Below are positions 43,459-51,984 of a DNA stretch of 64,000 bases, one piece after another. The DNA lies in assembly GCF_047314965.1 (NCBI RefSeq), contig NZ_JBLBVK010000045.1:13999-77998 (forward strand), written 5' to 3'. Within the stretch, counting starts at the first letter, position 1. Every line of letters starts with the position of its first letter. Made by a program: the position numbers and the translations under genes. The notes under the pieces are model-generated. The model worked only from the letters and a program-made list of their open reading frames with translations. It had not been told where the DNA came from and did no database searches. Source of the DNA: JAVJUV01 sp047314965. GTDB taxonomy: Bacteria; Pseudomonadota; Alphaproteobacteria; Rhodobacterales; Rhodobacteraceae.

Positions 43459-44371
43459 GCGCGTCAGCCCGCCTGTGTTTCGCCTCGAACTCGAATCCGT
43501 AATCGGGTTCGAGAACCGTTGGCGACAGGGCATAGGTCCGGCGGCGCAAAAAGTCCATCATCGCCTTCGGATCGCGCGCCCGCGCCTCGATCTCGACCGC
43601 CGGGATCGGTGCGCCGATCACGACCCGCACCGGCTCGTCCGTCCGCCGCTTGAATTCCTTGATCAGCAGCGCCATGCGCAACGTCGTATGCAGATGGCTC
43701 GCAACCTGGAACAGGCGCGAATTGGCGCCCTCGAACCAGACCGGCACCACCGTCGCGCCGCTTTTGGCGATCATCTTCGCGGTAAAGGTCCGCCAGCCGG
43801 GGTCCATCGGCCGCGAGAATGGCCGGGCCGAAGTCGAGACCGTACCGCCGGGAAACACGCCGATCGCGCCGCCATCCGACAGGTAGGAGAGCGCCGCCTT
43901 CCGCGTCTCCACATTGAGCGCCACGGCCTCCTTCGTCTCGTCGAAGGAAATCGGAAGAATGATCCGGTCCAGGTCCTCGGCCTTGCGGAAGATCCTGTGA
44001 GCCAGAATGCGGAACTCGCCCTGGCGGCGCTCTGAAAGGATATGCCCCAGCATCAGCCCGTCGAGGATACCGTACGGATGGTTCGCCACGACAACCACCG
44101 GGCCTTCGGCCGGAATATTCTCCAGCGCGCCTCCGATGATGTCCAGGGACAGGCCATAACGCTGCACCATCACCGCCCAGAAGTCCGCGCCTCCGGCTAC
44201 CTCGTCCTGGTATCCCGCCGCCCGGCGGATCAGCCGCAACCGGCCGGTGGCATTCTCGAGAACGCGTATCATGGCGCGCCCGCCCCGCGTCTGCGCGGAA
44301 TAGGCATAGGAAATATCTCGGGCAACCTGTCGGTTCATCAACGTCACCAGGGCGGTTTCAGCCTGCGCCAT
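43439..44371 (-). CDS. Lysophospholipid acyltransferase family protein
   Basis: 310 residues from MAQAETALVTLMNRQVAR; the open frame upstream to 44518 crosses a repeat and was trimmed. The acyltransferase motifs are VVVANHPYGILDGLML (H and D of the HX4-5D box) and IGVFPGGTVSTS. The fold matches PlsC/OlsA-type enzymes that acylate lysolipids, and the NHPYG form is close to those next to ornithine-lipid or hemolysin-like genes. The exact lipid acceptor is not known. It is upstream of, and overlaps, murI. Confidence 0.86.
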   Translation of the reverse strand: MAQAETALVTLMNRQVARDISYAYSAQTRGGRAMIRVLENATGRLRLIRRAAGYQDEVAGGADFWAVMVQRYGLSLDIIGGALENIPAEGPVVVVANHPYGILDGLMLGHILSERRQGEFRILAHRIFRKAEDLDRIILPISFDETKEAVALNVETRKAALSYLSDGGAIGVFPGGTVSTSARPFSRPMDPGWRTFTAKMIAKSGATVVPVWFEGANSRLFQVASHLHTTLRMALLIKEFKRRTDEPVRVVIGAPIPAVEIEARARDPKAMMDFLRRRTYALSPTVLEPDYGFEFEAKHRRADAHGGRNI

Positions 44372-44450
44372 AAGGCATCTCCGCGACCCTGACGAGACTC
44401 CTTGAAGATTTCGCGATGCTCCTTGCCTGCCTGTGTCCTCGGCGCACAGG

Positions 44451-44539
44451 TCTTCCTCTTGGGAAAAATACTTCGAGGGAGACCGCGCTCTCAGCGCGGA
44501 CGGGGGCAGCGCCCCCACCGCGCCGCCTTTGGCGGCGCG
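44451..44539 (+). repeat. Dispersed intergenic hairpin repeat, copy 4 (longest)
   Basis: Core TCTTCCTCTTGGGAAAAATA (44451-44470) with CTTCGAGGG, then three hairpins: CCGCGCT-CTC-AGCGCGG (44483-44499), GGGGGC-AGC-GCCCCC (44502-44516) and CGCGCCGCC-TTT-GGCGGCGCG (44519-44539). It starts 2 nt from the ior stop codon, so it probably ends that minus-strand transcript. Confidence 0.75.
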
Positions 44540-44540
44540 C

Positions 44541-47500
44541 TCACTCCGCGGCCAGCTGCTCCGACGGCGATCCGGTGCGGAATGCCGCCAGAAGCTCCTC
44601 TCGCTGCCGCGCGGCCGTTTTCGCGTTCGCCTCCTTCACAGGACCGAACCCGCTGATCCGAAGCGGCAATTCCGCCAATCCCACCGCGGCTTCCAGGTTG
44701 CGCCCCGGCGCCTTGAGAATTTCGGCCATATCGCGCTCGTACTGCCGCTGGAGACGCCGCTCCATCCGCCGTTCCGACGTATAGCCGAAGATGTTTAAGG
44801 GCGTGCCCCTCAGGACCTTCATCCGCGCCAGAAGCGGCCAGAGCGCCGCGAATCGTTCACCGAAAGCCCGCTTTCGCGGACGGCCATCGGCGTCGCGCCC
44901 CCCCAGTAGCGGCGGCGCAAGATGATAGGTCAGTTTCAGATCCCCTTCGAACGCCACTTCCGCCTTCGAACGGGTGTCCGCCAGAAGCCGCGCGACCTCG
45001 AACTCGTCCTTCACGGCCAGCGCCTTGTGATACCCTTTCGCCACCGCTTCCTTCAGCCGGGGATCGTCCACCCGGTCGACCAGCTTGCGATACTTTTTCG
45101 CCAGCCGCGACGACTGGTAGTCGGCAAGATGCGCCTCGCGGAACGCGATCTTCTCCTCCAGCGTTTTGGGCAGATCCACAACGCCCGAGGCCAGGACCTT
45201 CTCCACCTCGCCCGGATTGAGCGCAGCCCAGCGTCCGATCTCGAAGGCGCGCCGGTTGTCCTGCACCTTCGCACCATTCAATTCGATCGCGCGCAGGATC
45301 GCATCCCTGGCGACCGGGATTTGTCCCAGCTGCCACGACGCGCCGAAGACGATCATGTTCGAATAGATCGAATCCCCCAGCACCTTCTCGGCCAGCGCAT
45401 TCGCGTCGAAGAGCGTCAGCCCGTCCTTAAGCCGCGCTTCCAGCGACAACTGAAGCCGGTCTCCCGGAATACGGAACTCGGGATGCCGCGTGAACTCTCC
45501 GGTCACGACCTCATGGCTGTTGACCACGCCACGGGTGCGTCCCGCAGCCATCAGCGCAATGGTCTTCGATGCGGCCGAAACCACGAGATCCCCTCCGATC
45601 AGCGTGTCGCATTCCCCGATGGCGACACGGATCGCACTGATATCGTCCGGCGTTTTCGCAAGCCGGCAGTGGATATGAACCGCGCCCCCTTTCTGGGCCA
45701 GGCCCGCCATCTCCATCATTCCGGCACCCTTGCCGTCCAGATGCGCCGCCATGGCCAGCACCGCGCCGATGGTCACCACGCCCGTGCCGCCCACGCCCGT
45801 GATGACGACGTTATGGGTCAGGCCGATCTCCGGCAGCACCGGCTCGGGCAGATGCCCGGTGTCAATCTCCACCGTCGCGGCGCGGCGAAGCGATCCGCCC
45901 TCGACCGTGACGAAGGACGGGCAAAACCCTTTGAGGCAGGAGAAATCCTTGTTGCATGACGACTGGTCGACCGCGCGCTTGCGGCCCAGTTCCGTCTCGA
46001 CAGGCACAAGGGAGACGCAGTTCGACTGCACCCCGCAATCGCCGCAACCCTCGCAGATATCCGTGTTGATGAAGACCCGTTTGTCGATATCCGGAAAAGC
46101 CCCGCGCTTGCGGCGGCGGCGTTTCTCGGCGGCGCAGGTCTGGATGTAGATGATCGCACTGACACCGGGGATATCGCGCATTCTGCGCTGAACCTGGCCC
46201 AACTCCGCGCGCGGATGCCAGGTCACCTCCTTCGGAAACTCCTCCCGTCGGGGTTCCTCTTTCTCGTCGAAGACGACGGCCACCTGACGGACACCCATCG
46301 CCAGCAATTCGCGCGCAATGCGCTCGGGCGGCAGATCGCCGTCGTTGCCCTGCCCGCCGGTCATCGCGACGGCATCGTTATAGAGGATCTTGTAGGTGAT
46401 GTTCACACCCGCCGCCAAGGCGGCGCGGATCGCCAGGATTCCCGAGTGATTGTAAGTTCCATCGCCGAGGTTCTGGAAGACATGGCCGGTCTTCGAGAAG
46501 GGCGCCTCGCCGATCCAGTTCGCGCCCTCGCCGCCCATATGGGTGAACCCGCTCGTCTCGCGGTCCATCCATTGCGCCATGAAATGGCAACCGATCCCGG
46601 CATAGGCCCGGCTGCCGTCCGGAACCTTGGTCGACGTGTTGTGCGGACAGCCGGAACAGAAATAGGGCAGCCGCGACGCGATCTCGGGCGCGTTGTCGGC
46701 GCGTTTCGCCGCCTGCACGGTCTCCACGCCCGCGCGGATACGATCGGTGTCGCGCCCCTCGTCGACAAGGATACCACCGATCTTTTCTGCGATCATCGCC
46801 GGGTTCAGTGCGAACCGGGTCGGGAACAGTTCCTCGGCGTCCGGCGCGCCCTTGCGCCAGCCCCAGACACGGCGTCCCTTCCGGTCGTCGAAAATCGCCT
46901 CCTTGATCTGGACTTCGATCAGCTTGCGCTTTTCCTCGACCACCACGATCAGGTCCAGGCCCTCGGCCCAGTCGTGAAAACCCTTCATGTCCAGCGGAAA
47001 GGTCTGGCCCACCTTGTAGGTCGTGATACCCAGCCGCTCGGCCTCGGCCTCGTCGATCCCGAGAAGCCCGAGGGCATGAACAAGGTCCAGCCAGTTCTTG
47101 CCGGCCGCGACGAACCCGATCTTCGCGCCGGGCTTGCCCCAGACGCGACGGTCGATCCGGTTGGCATGGGAAAAGGCTTCGGCGGCAAAGCGCTTGTAGT
47201 CGATGACCCGCGCCTCCTGCGGGATCCAGTGATCGCCAAGGCGGATGTTCAGCCCGCCTTCAGGCATGTCGAACTCGGGTGTGACAAAGGACATCCGGTC
47301 GGGCCTGCCGTCGACGACGCTGGTCACCTCGACGGTGTCCTTCATCAGCTTGAGACCGCTCCAAAGCCCCGAGAAACGGCTCAGCGCATATCCGTAAAGG
47401 CCGAAGTCGAGGATCTCCTGCACACCGGCCGGCGACAGGACCGGCATATAGGCATCCACTACCGCCCAGTCCGACTGGTGGCATGTGGTCGAGGATTCAC

Positions 47501-47948
47501 CCGTGTGGTCGTCCCCCATCGCCATGAGAACCCCGCCGTAAGGGGAAGTGCCCGCCATGTTCGCGTGACGGATGGCATCGCCCGACCGGTCGACGCCGGG
47601 GCCCTTGCCGTACCACAGAGCGAAAACGCCATCGTACCTGCCCTCGCCCCGCAGTTGCGCCTGTTGCGTGCCCCAGACGGCCGTCGCGGCGAGATCCTCG
47701 TTCAGCCCGGCCTGAAAGACGATATCGGACGCCTCGAGGTCCGACTTCGCCTTCATCATCTGCTGGTCCACAGCTCCCAACGGAGACCCGCGATACCCCG
47801 TCACATATCCCGCAGTGCTTAATCCGGCGGCCTTGTCCCGCGCCGATTGCATCAACATCAGGCGAACAAGCGCCTGGGTTCCGTTCAGAAGAACGCTGGA
47901 TTGCGTCAGATCGTACTTGTCGTGCAATGTGACGTCGCGCGTACTCAT
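44541..47948 (-). CDS. Indolepyruvate ferredoxin oxidoreductase (IorAB-type fusion)
   Basis: 1135 residues. The N-terminal part has thiamine-pyrophosphate enzyme segments (GYRGSPLGAVDQ; MGDDHTGESSTTCH; the TPP site GDGTYNHSGI). A 4Fe-4S region CEGCGDCGVQSNC, with further cysteines in CNKDFSCLKGFCP, lies near residue 640. The C-terminal gamma-type pyruvate/ferredoxin oxidoreductase domain begins at ITGVGGTGVVTIG. It decarboxylates indolepyruvate or other aryl pyruvates to acyl-CoA while reducing ferredoxin. The alpha and beta parts are fused in one chain, as usual in Proteobacteria. Divergent from a LysR gene that likely controls it. Confidence 0.94.
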   Translation of the reverse strand: MSTRDVTLHDKYDLTQSSVLLNGTQALVRLMLMQSARDKAAGLSTAGYVTGYRGSPLGAVDQQMMKAKSDLEASDIVFQAGLNEDLAATAVWGTQQAQLRGEGRYDGVFALWYGKGPGVDRSGDAIRHANMAGTSPYGGVLMAMGDDHTGESSTTCHQSDWAVVDAYMPVLSPAGVQEILDFGLYGYALSRFSGLWSGLKLMKDTVEVTSVVDGRPDRMSFVTPEFDMPEGGLNIRLGDHWIPQEARVIDYKRFAAEAFSHANRIDRRVWGKPGAKIGFVAAGKNWLDLVHALGLLGIDEAEAERLGITTYKVGQTFPLDMKGFHDWAEGLDLIVVVEEKRKLIEVQIKEAIFDDRKGRRVWGWRKGAPDAEELFPTRFALNPAMIAEKIGGILVDEGRDTDRIRAGVETVQAAKRADNAPEIASRLPYFCSGCPHNTSTKVPDGSRAYAGIGCHFMAQWMDRETSGFTHMGGEGANWIGEAPFSKTGHVFQNLGDGTYNHSGILAIRAALAAGVNITYKILYNDAVAMTGGQGNDGDLPPERIARELLAMGVRQVAVVFDEKEEPRREEFPKEVTWHPRAELGQVQRRMRDIPGVSAIIYIQTCAAEKRRRRKRGAFPDIDKRVFINTDICEGCGDCGVQSNCVSLVPVETELGRKRAVDQSSCNKDFSCLKGFCPSFVTVEGGSLRRAATVEIDTGHLPEPVLPEIGLTHNVVITGVGGTGVVTIGAVLAMAAHLDGKGAGMMEMAGLAQKGGAVHIHCRLAKTPDDISAIRVAIGECDTLIGGDLVVSAASKTIALMAAGRTRGVVNSHEVVTGEFTRHPEFRIPGDRLQLSLEARLKDGLTLFDANALAEKVLGDSIYSNMIVFGASWQLGQIPVARDAILRAIELNGAKVQDNRRAFEIGRWAALNPGEVEKVLASGVVDLPKTLEEKIAFREAHLADYQSSRLAKKYRKLVDRVDDPRLKEAVAKGYHKALAVKDEFEVARLLADTRSKAEVAFEGDLKLTYHLAPPLLGGRDADGRPRKRAFGERFAALWPLLARMKVLRGTPLNIFGYTSERRMERRLQRQYERDMAEILKAPGRNLEAAVGLAELPLRISGFGPVKEANAKTAARQREELLAAFRTGSPSEQLAAE

Positions 47949-47978
47949 TTCCGCTCCCTTGCCGGCCTTCTATCATTA

Positions 47979-47999
47979 TAGGTCAAAATTCCTGACCTA
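47979..47999. promoter_or_regulatory. Perfect dyad operator between the ior and lysR genes
   Basis: TAGGTCA-AAATTCC-TGACCTA, a 7-bp inverted repeat with a 7-nt spacer. It starts 31 nt upstream of the ior start and ends 101 nt before the lysR start. It contains a T-N11-A-type core (LysR consensus) and is the best candidate binding site for the divergent LysR protein. Confidence 0.65.
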
Positions 48000-48099
48000 C
48001 AAAATCAAACTTCGGTCACAAGCCTGTTTGCATTCGAGGTTACACAGCGGGTAAGCACTGAAAAGCCGTTACCGCCAACACGCACCGGATGGTACTGAG

Positions 48100-49011
48100 A
48101 TGGACTGGGATAAACTAAGAATATTTCACGCAGTCGCCGATGCTGGCAGCCTGACGCATGCGGGCGATACCCTGCACCTTAGCCAGTCGGCCGTCTCCCG
48201 CCAGATTCGGGCGCTGGAAGAGAGCCTGAATACCACGCTGTTCCACCGCCATGCGCGCGGACTGATTCTCACCGAGCAGGGCGAATTGCTGTTCGATGCC
48301 ACATCCGCGATGAGCCGGCGGCTCGACACCGCCGAGGCCCGCATCCGCGACAGCGAGGAAGAGGTCTTCGGAGAACTTCGCGTCACCACGACCACCGGTT
48401 TCGGGTCGCTCTGGCTGGCCCCGCGCCTGCCGGCGCTCTACAAGAAATATCCGGACCTCAAGATCGACCTGATGCTGGAAGAGCGCGTCCTGGACCTACC
48501 GATGCGGGAGGCCGACGTCGCGATCCGCATGAAAGAGCCAAGCCAGGCCGACCTGATCCGTCGCAAGCTGATGTCCGTTCACATGCGTCTTTACGCAACG
48601 CCGGGATACATCGCCGAAAACGGTATGCCCGAGTCGCTCGAACAACTCTCCCAGCACCGGCTGATCTGCCAGAACGTTCAGGCCACACAGGTCAGCGCCG
48701 GGGCTGAACTGGTGCGCGAGCTTCTCACGTATGACGTGCGCTCGACGCTGACGGTCAACAACTACTTCGGTGTTTTGCAGGCCACGCGCTCGGGACTTGG
48801 GATTGGCGTCCTGCCTGACTACGTGGTCGAGGATTTCCCGGATATCCAGCGCGTCTTGCCTGAAGTCGAGTCCAAGGAAGTCCCCGTCTTCCTCGCCTAT
48901 CCCGAAGAGTTGCGCCAGTCGCGCCGTATCTCGGCCTTCCGCGATTTCGTCACCGAGGAAATCATCGCACACCGCAAGAAAATGCGGCAGGAGAGCGAGA
49001 GCGGCGCCTAG
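48100..49011 (+). CDS. LysR family transcriptional regulator
   Basis: 303 residues. The winged HTH occupies 1-60 (KLRIFHAVADAGSLTHAGDT, SQSAVSRQIRALEESL), followed by an effector-binding domain (ELRVTTTTGFGSLWLAPRLP). LysR proteins bind upstream of the divergent gene and respond to a small metabolite; the fused indolepyruvate oxidoreductase gene is the likely target, with the dyad at 47979-47999 as operator. The ligand is unknown, though an aryl-pyruvate or aryl-acid is plausible. Confidence 0.93.
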   Translation: MDWDKLRIFHAVADAGSLTHAGDTLHLSQSAVSRQIRALEESLNTTLFHRHARGLILTEQGELLFDATSAMSRRLDTAEARIRDSEEEVFGELRVTTTTGFGSLWLAPRLPALYKKYPDLKIDLMLEERVLDLPMREADVAIRMKEPSQADLIRRKLMSVHMRLYATPGYIAENGMPESLEQLSQHRLICQNVQATQVSAGAELVRELLTYDVRSTLTVNNYFGVLQATRSGLGIGVLPDYVVEDFPDIQRVLPEVESKEVPVFLAYPEELRQSRRISAFRDFVTEEIIAHRKKMRQESESGA

Positions 49012-49069
49012 ATAGGCAGCTATGCGCAAATCGCATAACGGGTTTGCTTAACGATTAGGCGCCAAATGC

Positions 49070-49097
49070 TTGATCCAAAGCAGACTACGACCTAATT
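49070..49097 (+). promoter_or_regulatory. Candidate sigma-70 promoter of the sRNA candidate
   Basis: TTGATC (49070-49075) and CTAATT (49092-49097) are spaced 16 nt. A start near 49104 would give a transcript of about 72 nt ending at the strong terminator at 49175. Both boxes are imperfect. Confidence 0.4.
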
Positions 49098-49103
49098 GCA
49101 CAT

Positions 49104-49175
49104 TCGAACGCAGCGGCCTCGCCGCTGTATTCTACCTCCCTGTTGGACTGGCCGGGCTTTGCCCGGCCTTTTTTT
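49104..49175 (+). ncRNA. Candidate sRNA with anti-Shine-Dalgarno linker
   Basis: Between lysR and bmt lie two hairpins joined by a single-stranded linker. Hairpin 1 is CAGCGGC-CTC-GCCGCTG (49111-49127). The linker TATTCTACCTCCCTGTTGGA carries CCTCCC (49135-49140), complementary to Shine-Dalgarno sequences. Hairpin 2 is the terminator GGCCGGGC-TTT-GCCCGGCC with seven T. This is the layout of trans-acting Hfq-type sRNAs. It has no coding potential and no known family was matched. Alternatively it is only the lysR 3' end. Confidence 0.5.
49150..49175 (+). terminator. Strong rho-independent terminator
   Basis: GGCCGGGC-TTT-GCCCGGCC (8-bp stem, 3-nt loop) followed by seven T. It ends lysR and/or the sRNA candidate and insulates bmt, whose promoter must lie downstream. 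Confidence 0.93.
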
Positions 49176-49304
49176 ATTCCGGACCAAGTTGAATCGAACG
49201 CATGGTTTTCATGCAGACTATTGATTTGCACGCGGGCAGCCTTCGTGGCATTCCCCGCCCGACATGCCACGGACAATCCGTCCACGGCGCAGGGAATTGA
49301 CCAG
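49176..49304 (+). promoter_or_regulatory. Structured leader region of bmt (possible pseudoknot)
   Basis: 129 nt between the terminator and bmt. CGTGGCA (49244-49250) pairs with TGCCACG (49265-49271). CGGGC (49233-49237) can pair with GCCCG (49257-49261) inside that loop, forming an H-type pseudoknot. A small hairpin GCATG-GTTTT-CATGC lies around 49199-49213. No match to SAM-II, SAM-V or SAH riboswitch consensus was seen. Confidence 0.4.
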
Positions 49305-50321
49305 ATGACAGATCGACTGACCCAGCTTCTGGAAACGCGCGACTGGATCCTGACGGACGGCGCCACCGGCACCAACCTGTTCAACATGGGGCTCGCGGCG
49401 GGCGACGCGCCCGAGTTCTGGAACGTCGACCATCCCGAAAAGATCACGACGCTCTACAAGGGAGCCATCGACGCGGGCAGCGACCTGTTCCTGACGAACA
49501 CCTTCGGCGGCAATGCCTCGCGGCTGAAACTGCACAATGGACAGTCCCGCGTGCGCGAACTGAACCGCGCAGGGGCCGAGATCGGCCGGGAACTGGCCGA
49601 CAAGGCCGGCCGCACCGTGATCGTGGCCGGGTCCATGGGGCCGACCGGCGAAATCATGGAACCGATGGGCCCGCTCTCCTATTCCGGCGCGGTCGAGATG
49701 TTCCACGAACAGGCCGAGGGCCTGAAGGAAGGCGGGGTGGACGTTCTGTGGGTCGAGACGATCAGTGCGCCCGAGGAATACAAGGCCGCCAGCGAAGCCG
49801 CGAAACTCGCAGGCATGCCGTGGTGTGGCACCATGTCCTTCGATACCGCCGGGCGGACCATGATGGGCCTGACCAGCCAGGGCATGAGCGAGATGGTAGA
49901 GAAACTGGACTATCCGCCGATCGCCTACGGCGCGAACTGCGGCGTAGGCGCCTCCGACCTTCTCCGCACCGTGCTGGGCTTCGTGGCGCAGGGTTCGGAG
50001 CGCCCGATCATCGCCAAGGGCAACGCCGGCATCCCGAAGTATCACGACGGACATATCCATTATGACGGTACGCCCGACCTGATGGCCGACTACGCCGTGC
50101 TCGCCCGCGACTGCGGCGCGACGATCATCGGCGGGTGCTGCGGCACCACACCGGCGCACCTGGTGAAAATGCGCGAAGCGCTGGAAACCCGGCCGCGTGG
50201 ACCGCGCCCGTCCCTTGACCAGATCACGGCAGCGCTCGGCGGATTCTCGTCATCCTCCGACGGCACCGGAGACGAAGGCGACTCGCCTGCACGCCAGCGG
50301 CGCGGACGCAGGCGCGGCTAG
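49305..50321 (+). CDS. bmt: Betaine-homocysteine S-methyltransferase
   Basis: 338 residues from MTDRLTQLLETRDWIL; the frame upstream runs through the terminator and was trimmed. The homocysteine-methyltransferase barrel shows LTDGATGTNLFNMG, TNTFGGNASRLK and the zinc-binding CC pair in IIGGCCGTTPAHL (around residue 277), with an earlier zinc Cys in YGANCGVGASDL. It makes methionine by moving a methyl from glycine betaine to homocysteine. The C-terminus is an Arg/Gly tail (RRGRRRG). Confidence 0.92.
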   Translation: MTDRLTQLLETRDWILTDGATGTNLFNMGLAAGDAPEFWNVDHPEKITTLYKGAIDAGSDLFLTNTFGGNASRLKLHNGQSRVRELNRAGAEIGRELADKAGRTVIVAGSMGPTGEIMEPMGPLSYSGAVEMFHEQAEGLKEGGVDVLWVETISAPEEYKAASEAAKLAGMPWCGTMSFDTAGRTMMGLTSQGMSEMVEKLDYPPIAYGANCGVGASDLLRTVLGFVAQGSERPIIAKGNAGIPKYHDGHIHYDGTPDLMADYAVLARDCGATIIGGCCGTTPAHLVKMREALETRPRGPRPSLDQITAALGGFSSSSDGTGDEGDSPARQRRGRRRG

Positions 50322-50324
50322 GCC

Positions 50325-51974
50325 CTAACCGTCCAGCAACGCCCGTGCAGCCGCGCGGGCTTCCTCTGTCACGCGGTCGCCCGACAGCATTCGGGCGATC
50401 TCGTCGACGCGCTCCCCATCGCTCAGTCCGGTCACCCGCGACAGCGTCACGTCATCCACGACGGACTTCTCGACCCGCGCGTGGAAGGCGGCCCGCGCCG
50501 CGACCTGCGGCGAATGCGTGACGACCAGAACCTGCGCGCCCTCGGCCAGTTGTTCCAGACGACGGCCCACCGCATCGGCGGTCGCGCCGCCGACACCCCG
50601 GTCGATCTCGTCAAAGATCATCGTCAGTCCGTCGGCATCGGCGGTCAGGCAGACCTTCAGCGCCAGAAGAAACCGCGACAGTTCTCCGCCGGACGCGATC
50701 TTGTTCAGTGGCCCCGACGGCGCTCCGGGGTTCGTGGCCACGGTGAACGTCACCGCGTCACGGCCTTCGGGACCGTCCTCGGCCTCGGTGATTTCGGTCG
50801 AAAAGACGGCGCGCTCCATCTTCAGGGGCGCAAGCTCCGCCGACATGGCGGCATCGAGTTGCTCGGCAGCCTCCGCCCGTGCGGCACCCAGCGCGTCGGT
50901 CGCCTCGTCATAAAGCTCTTCGGCCTCCCCGACCGCATGGCGCAGCGCGCGAAGGTCATCGCTCGACGAATCGAGAGCCTGCAGTCGCTCGCGCAGCGCG
51001 TCGGCGGCACCGGCAAGATCGTCGGGCATTACGTCATGCTTGCGCGCAAGCGCCCGGATCGCGAAAAGCCGTTCTTCCACGCGCTCCAATTCCATCGGAT
51101 CGAAATCGAGAGCGTCCAGCGCTCGCGCAACCCCGTCCTCGGCCTCGGCCAGTTCCACCATCGCACGGTTCAGTGCGTCGACGGCGGCATCCAGCGCGCC
51201 TCCCGCCTTGCCCGCTGCGCTTTCCAGCCAGCGGGAGGCGTCGCGCATCAGGCCCTCGGCCCCCTCGCTGCCGATGGCGGAATGGGCGCGGACGATATCT
51301 TCGCGGATCTTCTCGGCCCCCTGCATCATGCGCCGCCGCTGGTCCAGCGCCTCGTCCTCTCCCGGCTCCGGTGAGAGACGGTCCAGTTCCTCGACGGCGT
51401 GGCGCAGGAAATCTTCCTCCCCGCGCAGAGACGAGACCCGCGCTTCGGCTTCCTGCAGCGCAGAACGCGCCCCGGCCAGGTCCCGCCACGCCGCCCGCGT
51501 CCGCGCGACCAGGTCCTCCAGACCGCCGAACGCGTCGAGAAGCTGACGATGTCCGCGAGGGTTCAGAAGGCCCCGGTCGTCTTGCTGCCCGTGCAACTCG
51601 ACCAGCGTGTCCGACAACTGCCTCAGGACCTCGCCCGAGACTCGGCGGTCGTTGACGAAAGCGGTCTTGCGCCCGTCCCGGCTGTTGACCCGTCGCAGGA
51701 TCAGGACGTCATCGCGCGGGATCCCGGCCTCGTCCAGGATTTCGTTCGCGGCGTGATCCGGCGGCAGGTCGAACTCAGCCACGACCTCGCCCTGCTCGGC
51801 GCCTTCGCGCACCAGTTCGGCCCGGCCGCGCCATCCCAGCACGAACCCCAGCGCATCGAGCAGGATCGACTTGCCCGCCCCGGTCTCGCCGGTCAGGGCA
51901 TTCAGACCCGGCTGCAGTTCAAGCTCCAGCCGGTCGATGATCAGCATGTCCCGGATGTCGAGACTTCTCAGCAT
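50325..51974 (-). CDS. recN: DNA repair protein RecN
   Basis: 549 residues, SMC-like. Walker A GETGAGKSILLDALG is near residue 30, coiled-coil arms occupy the middle, and ASGGELSRFLLALK (signature) and IFDEIDRGVGG (Walker B) are C-terminal. RecN gathers broken DNA ends for recombination repair. It lies 10 nt after bamD at the end of the lpxC-bamD-recN segment and shows no LexA box of its own, so any SOS control would need an upstream promoter. Confidence 0.95.
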   Translation of the reverse strand: MLRSLDIRDMLIIDRLELELQPGLNALTGETGAGKSILLDALGFVLGWRGRAELVREGAEQGEVVAEFDLPPDHAANEILDEAGIPRDDVLILRRVNSRDGRKTAFVNDRRVSGEVLRQLSDTLVELHGQQDDRGLLNPRGHRQLLDAFGGLEDLVARTRAAWRDLAGARSALQEAEARVSSLRGEEDFLRHAVEELDRLSPEPGEDEALDQRRRMMQGAEKIREDIVRAHSAIGSEGAEGLMRDASRWLESAAGKAGGALDAAVDALNRAMVELAEAEDGVARALDALDFDPMELERVEERLFAIRALARKHDVMPDDLAGAADALRERLQALDSSSDDLRALRHAVGEAEELYDEATDALGAARAEAAEQLDAAMSAELAPLKMERAVFSTEITEAEDGPEGRDAVTFTVATNPGAPSGPLNKIASGGELSRFLLALKVCLTADADGLTMIFDEIDRGVGGATADAVGRRLEQLAEGAQVLVVTHSPQVAARAAFHARVEKSVVDDVTLSRVTGLSDGERVDEIARMLSGDRVTEEARAAARALLDG

Positions 51975-51984
51975 GATGTCCGGC

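Noticed and set aside
49176..49304. SAM-II or SAM-V riboswitch upstream of bmt
   Set aside because: The conserved bases, including the GCTAAA-type segment and the TGATTTAA loop, are missing; only a generic pseudoknot geometry is present.
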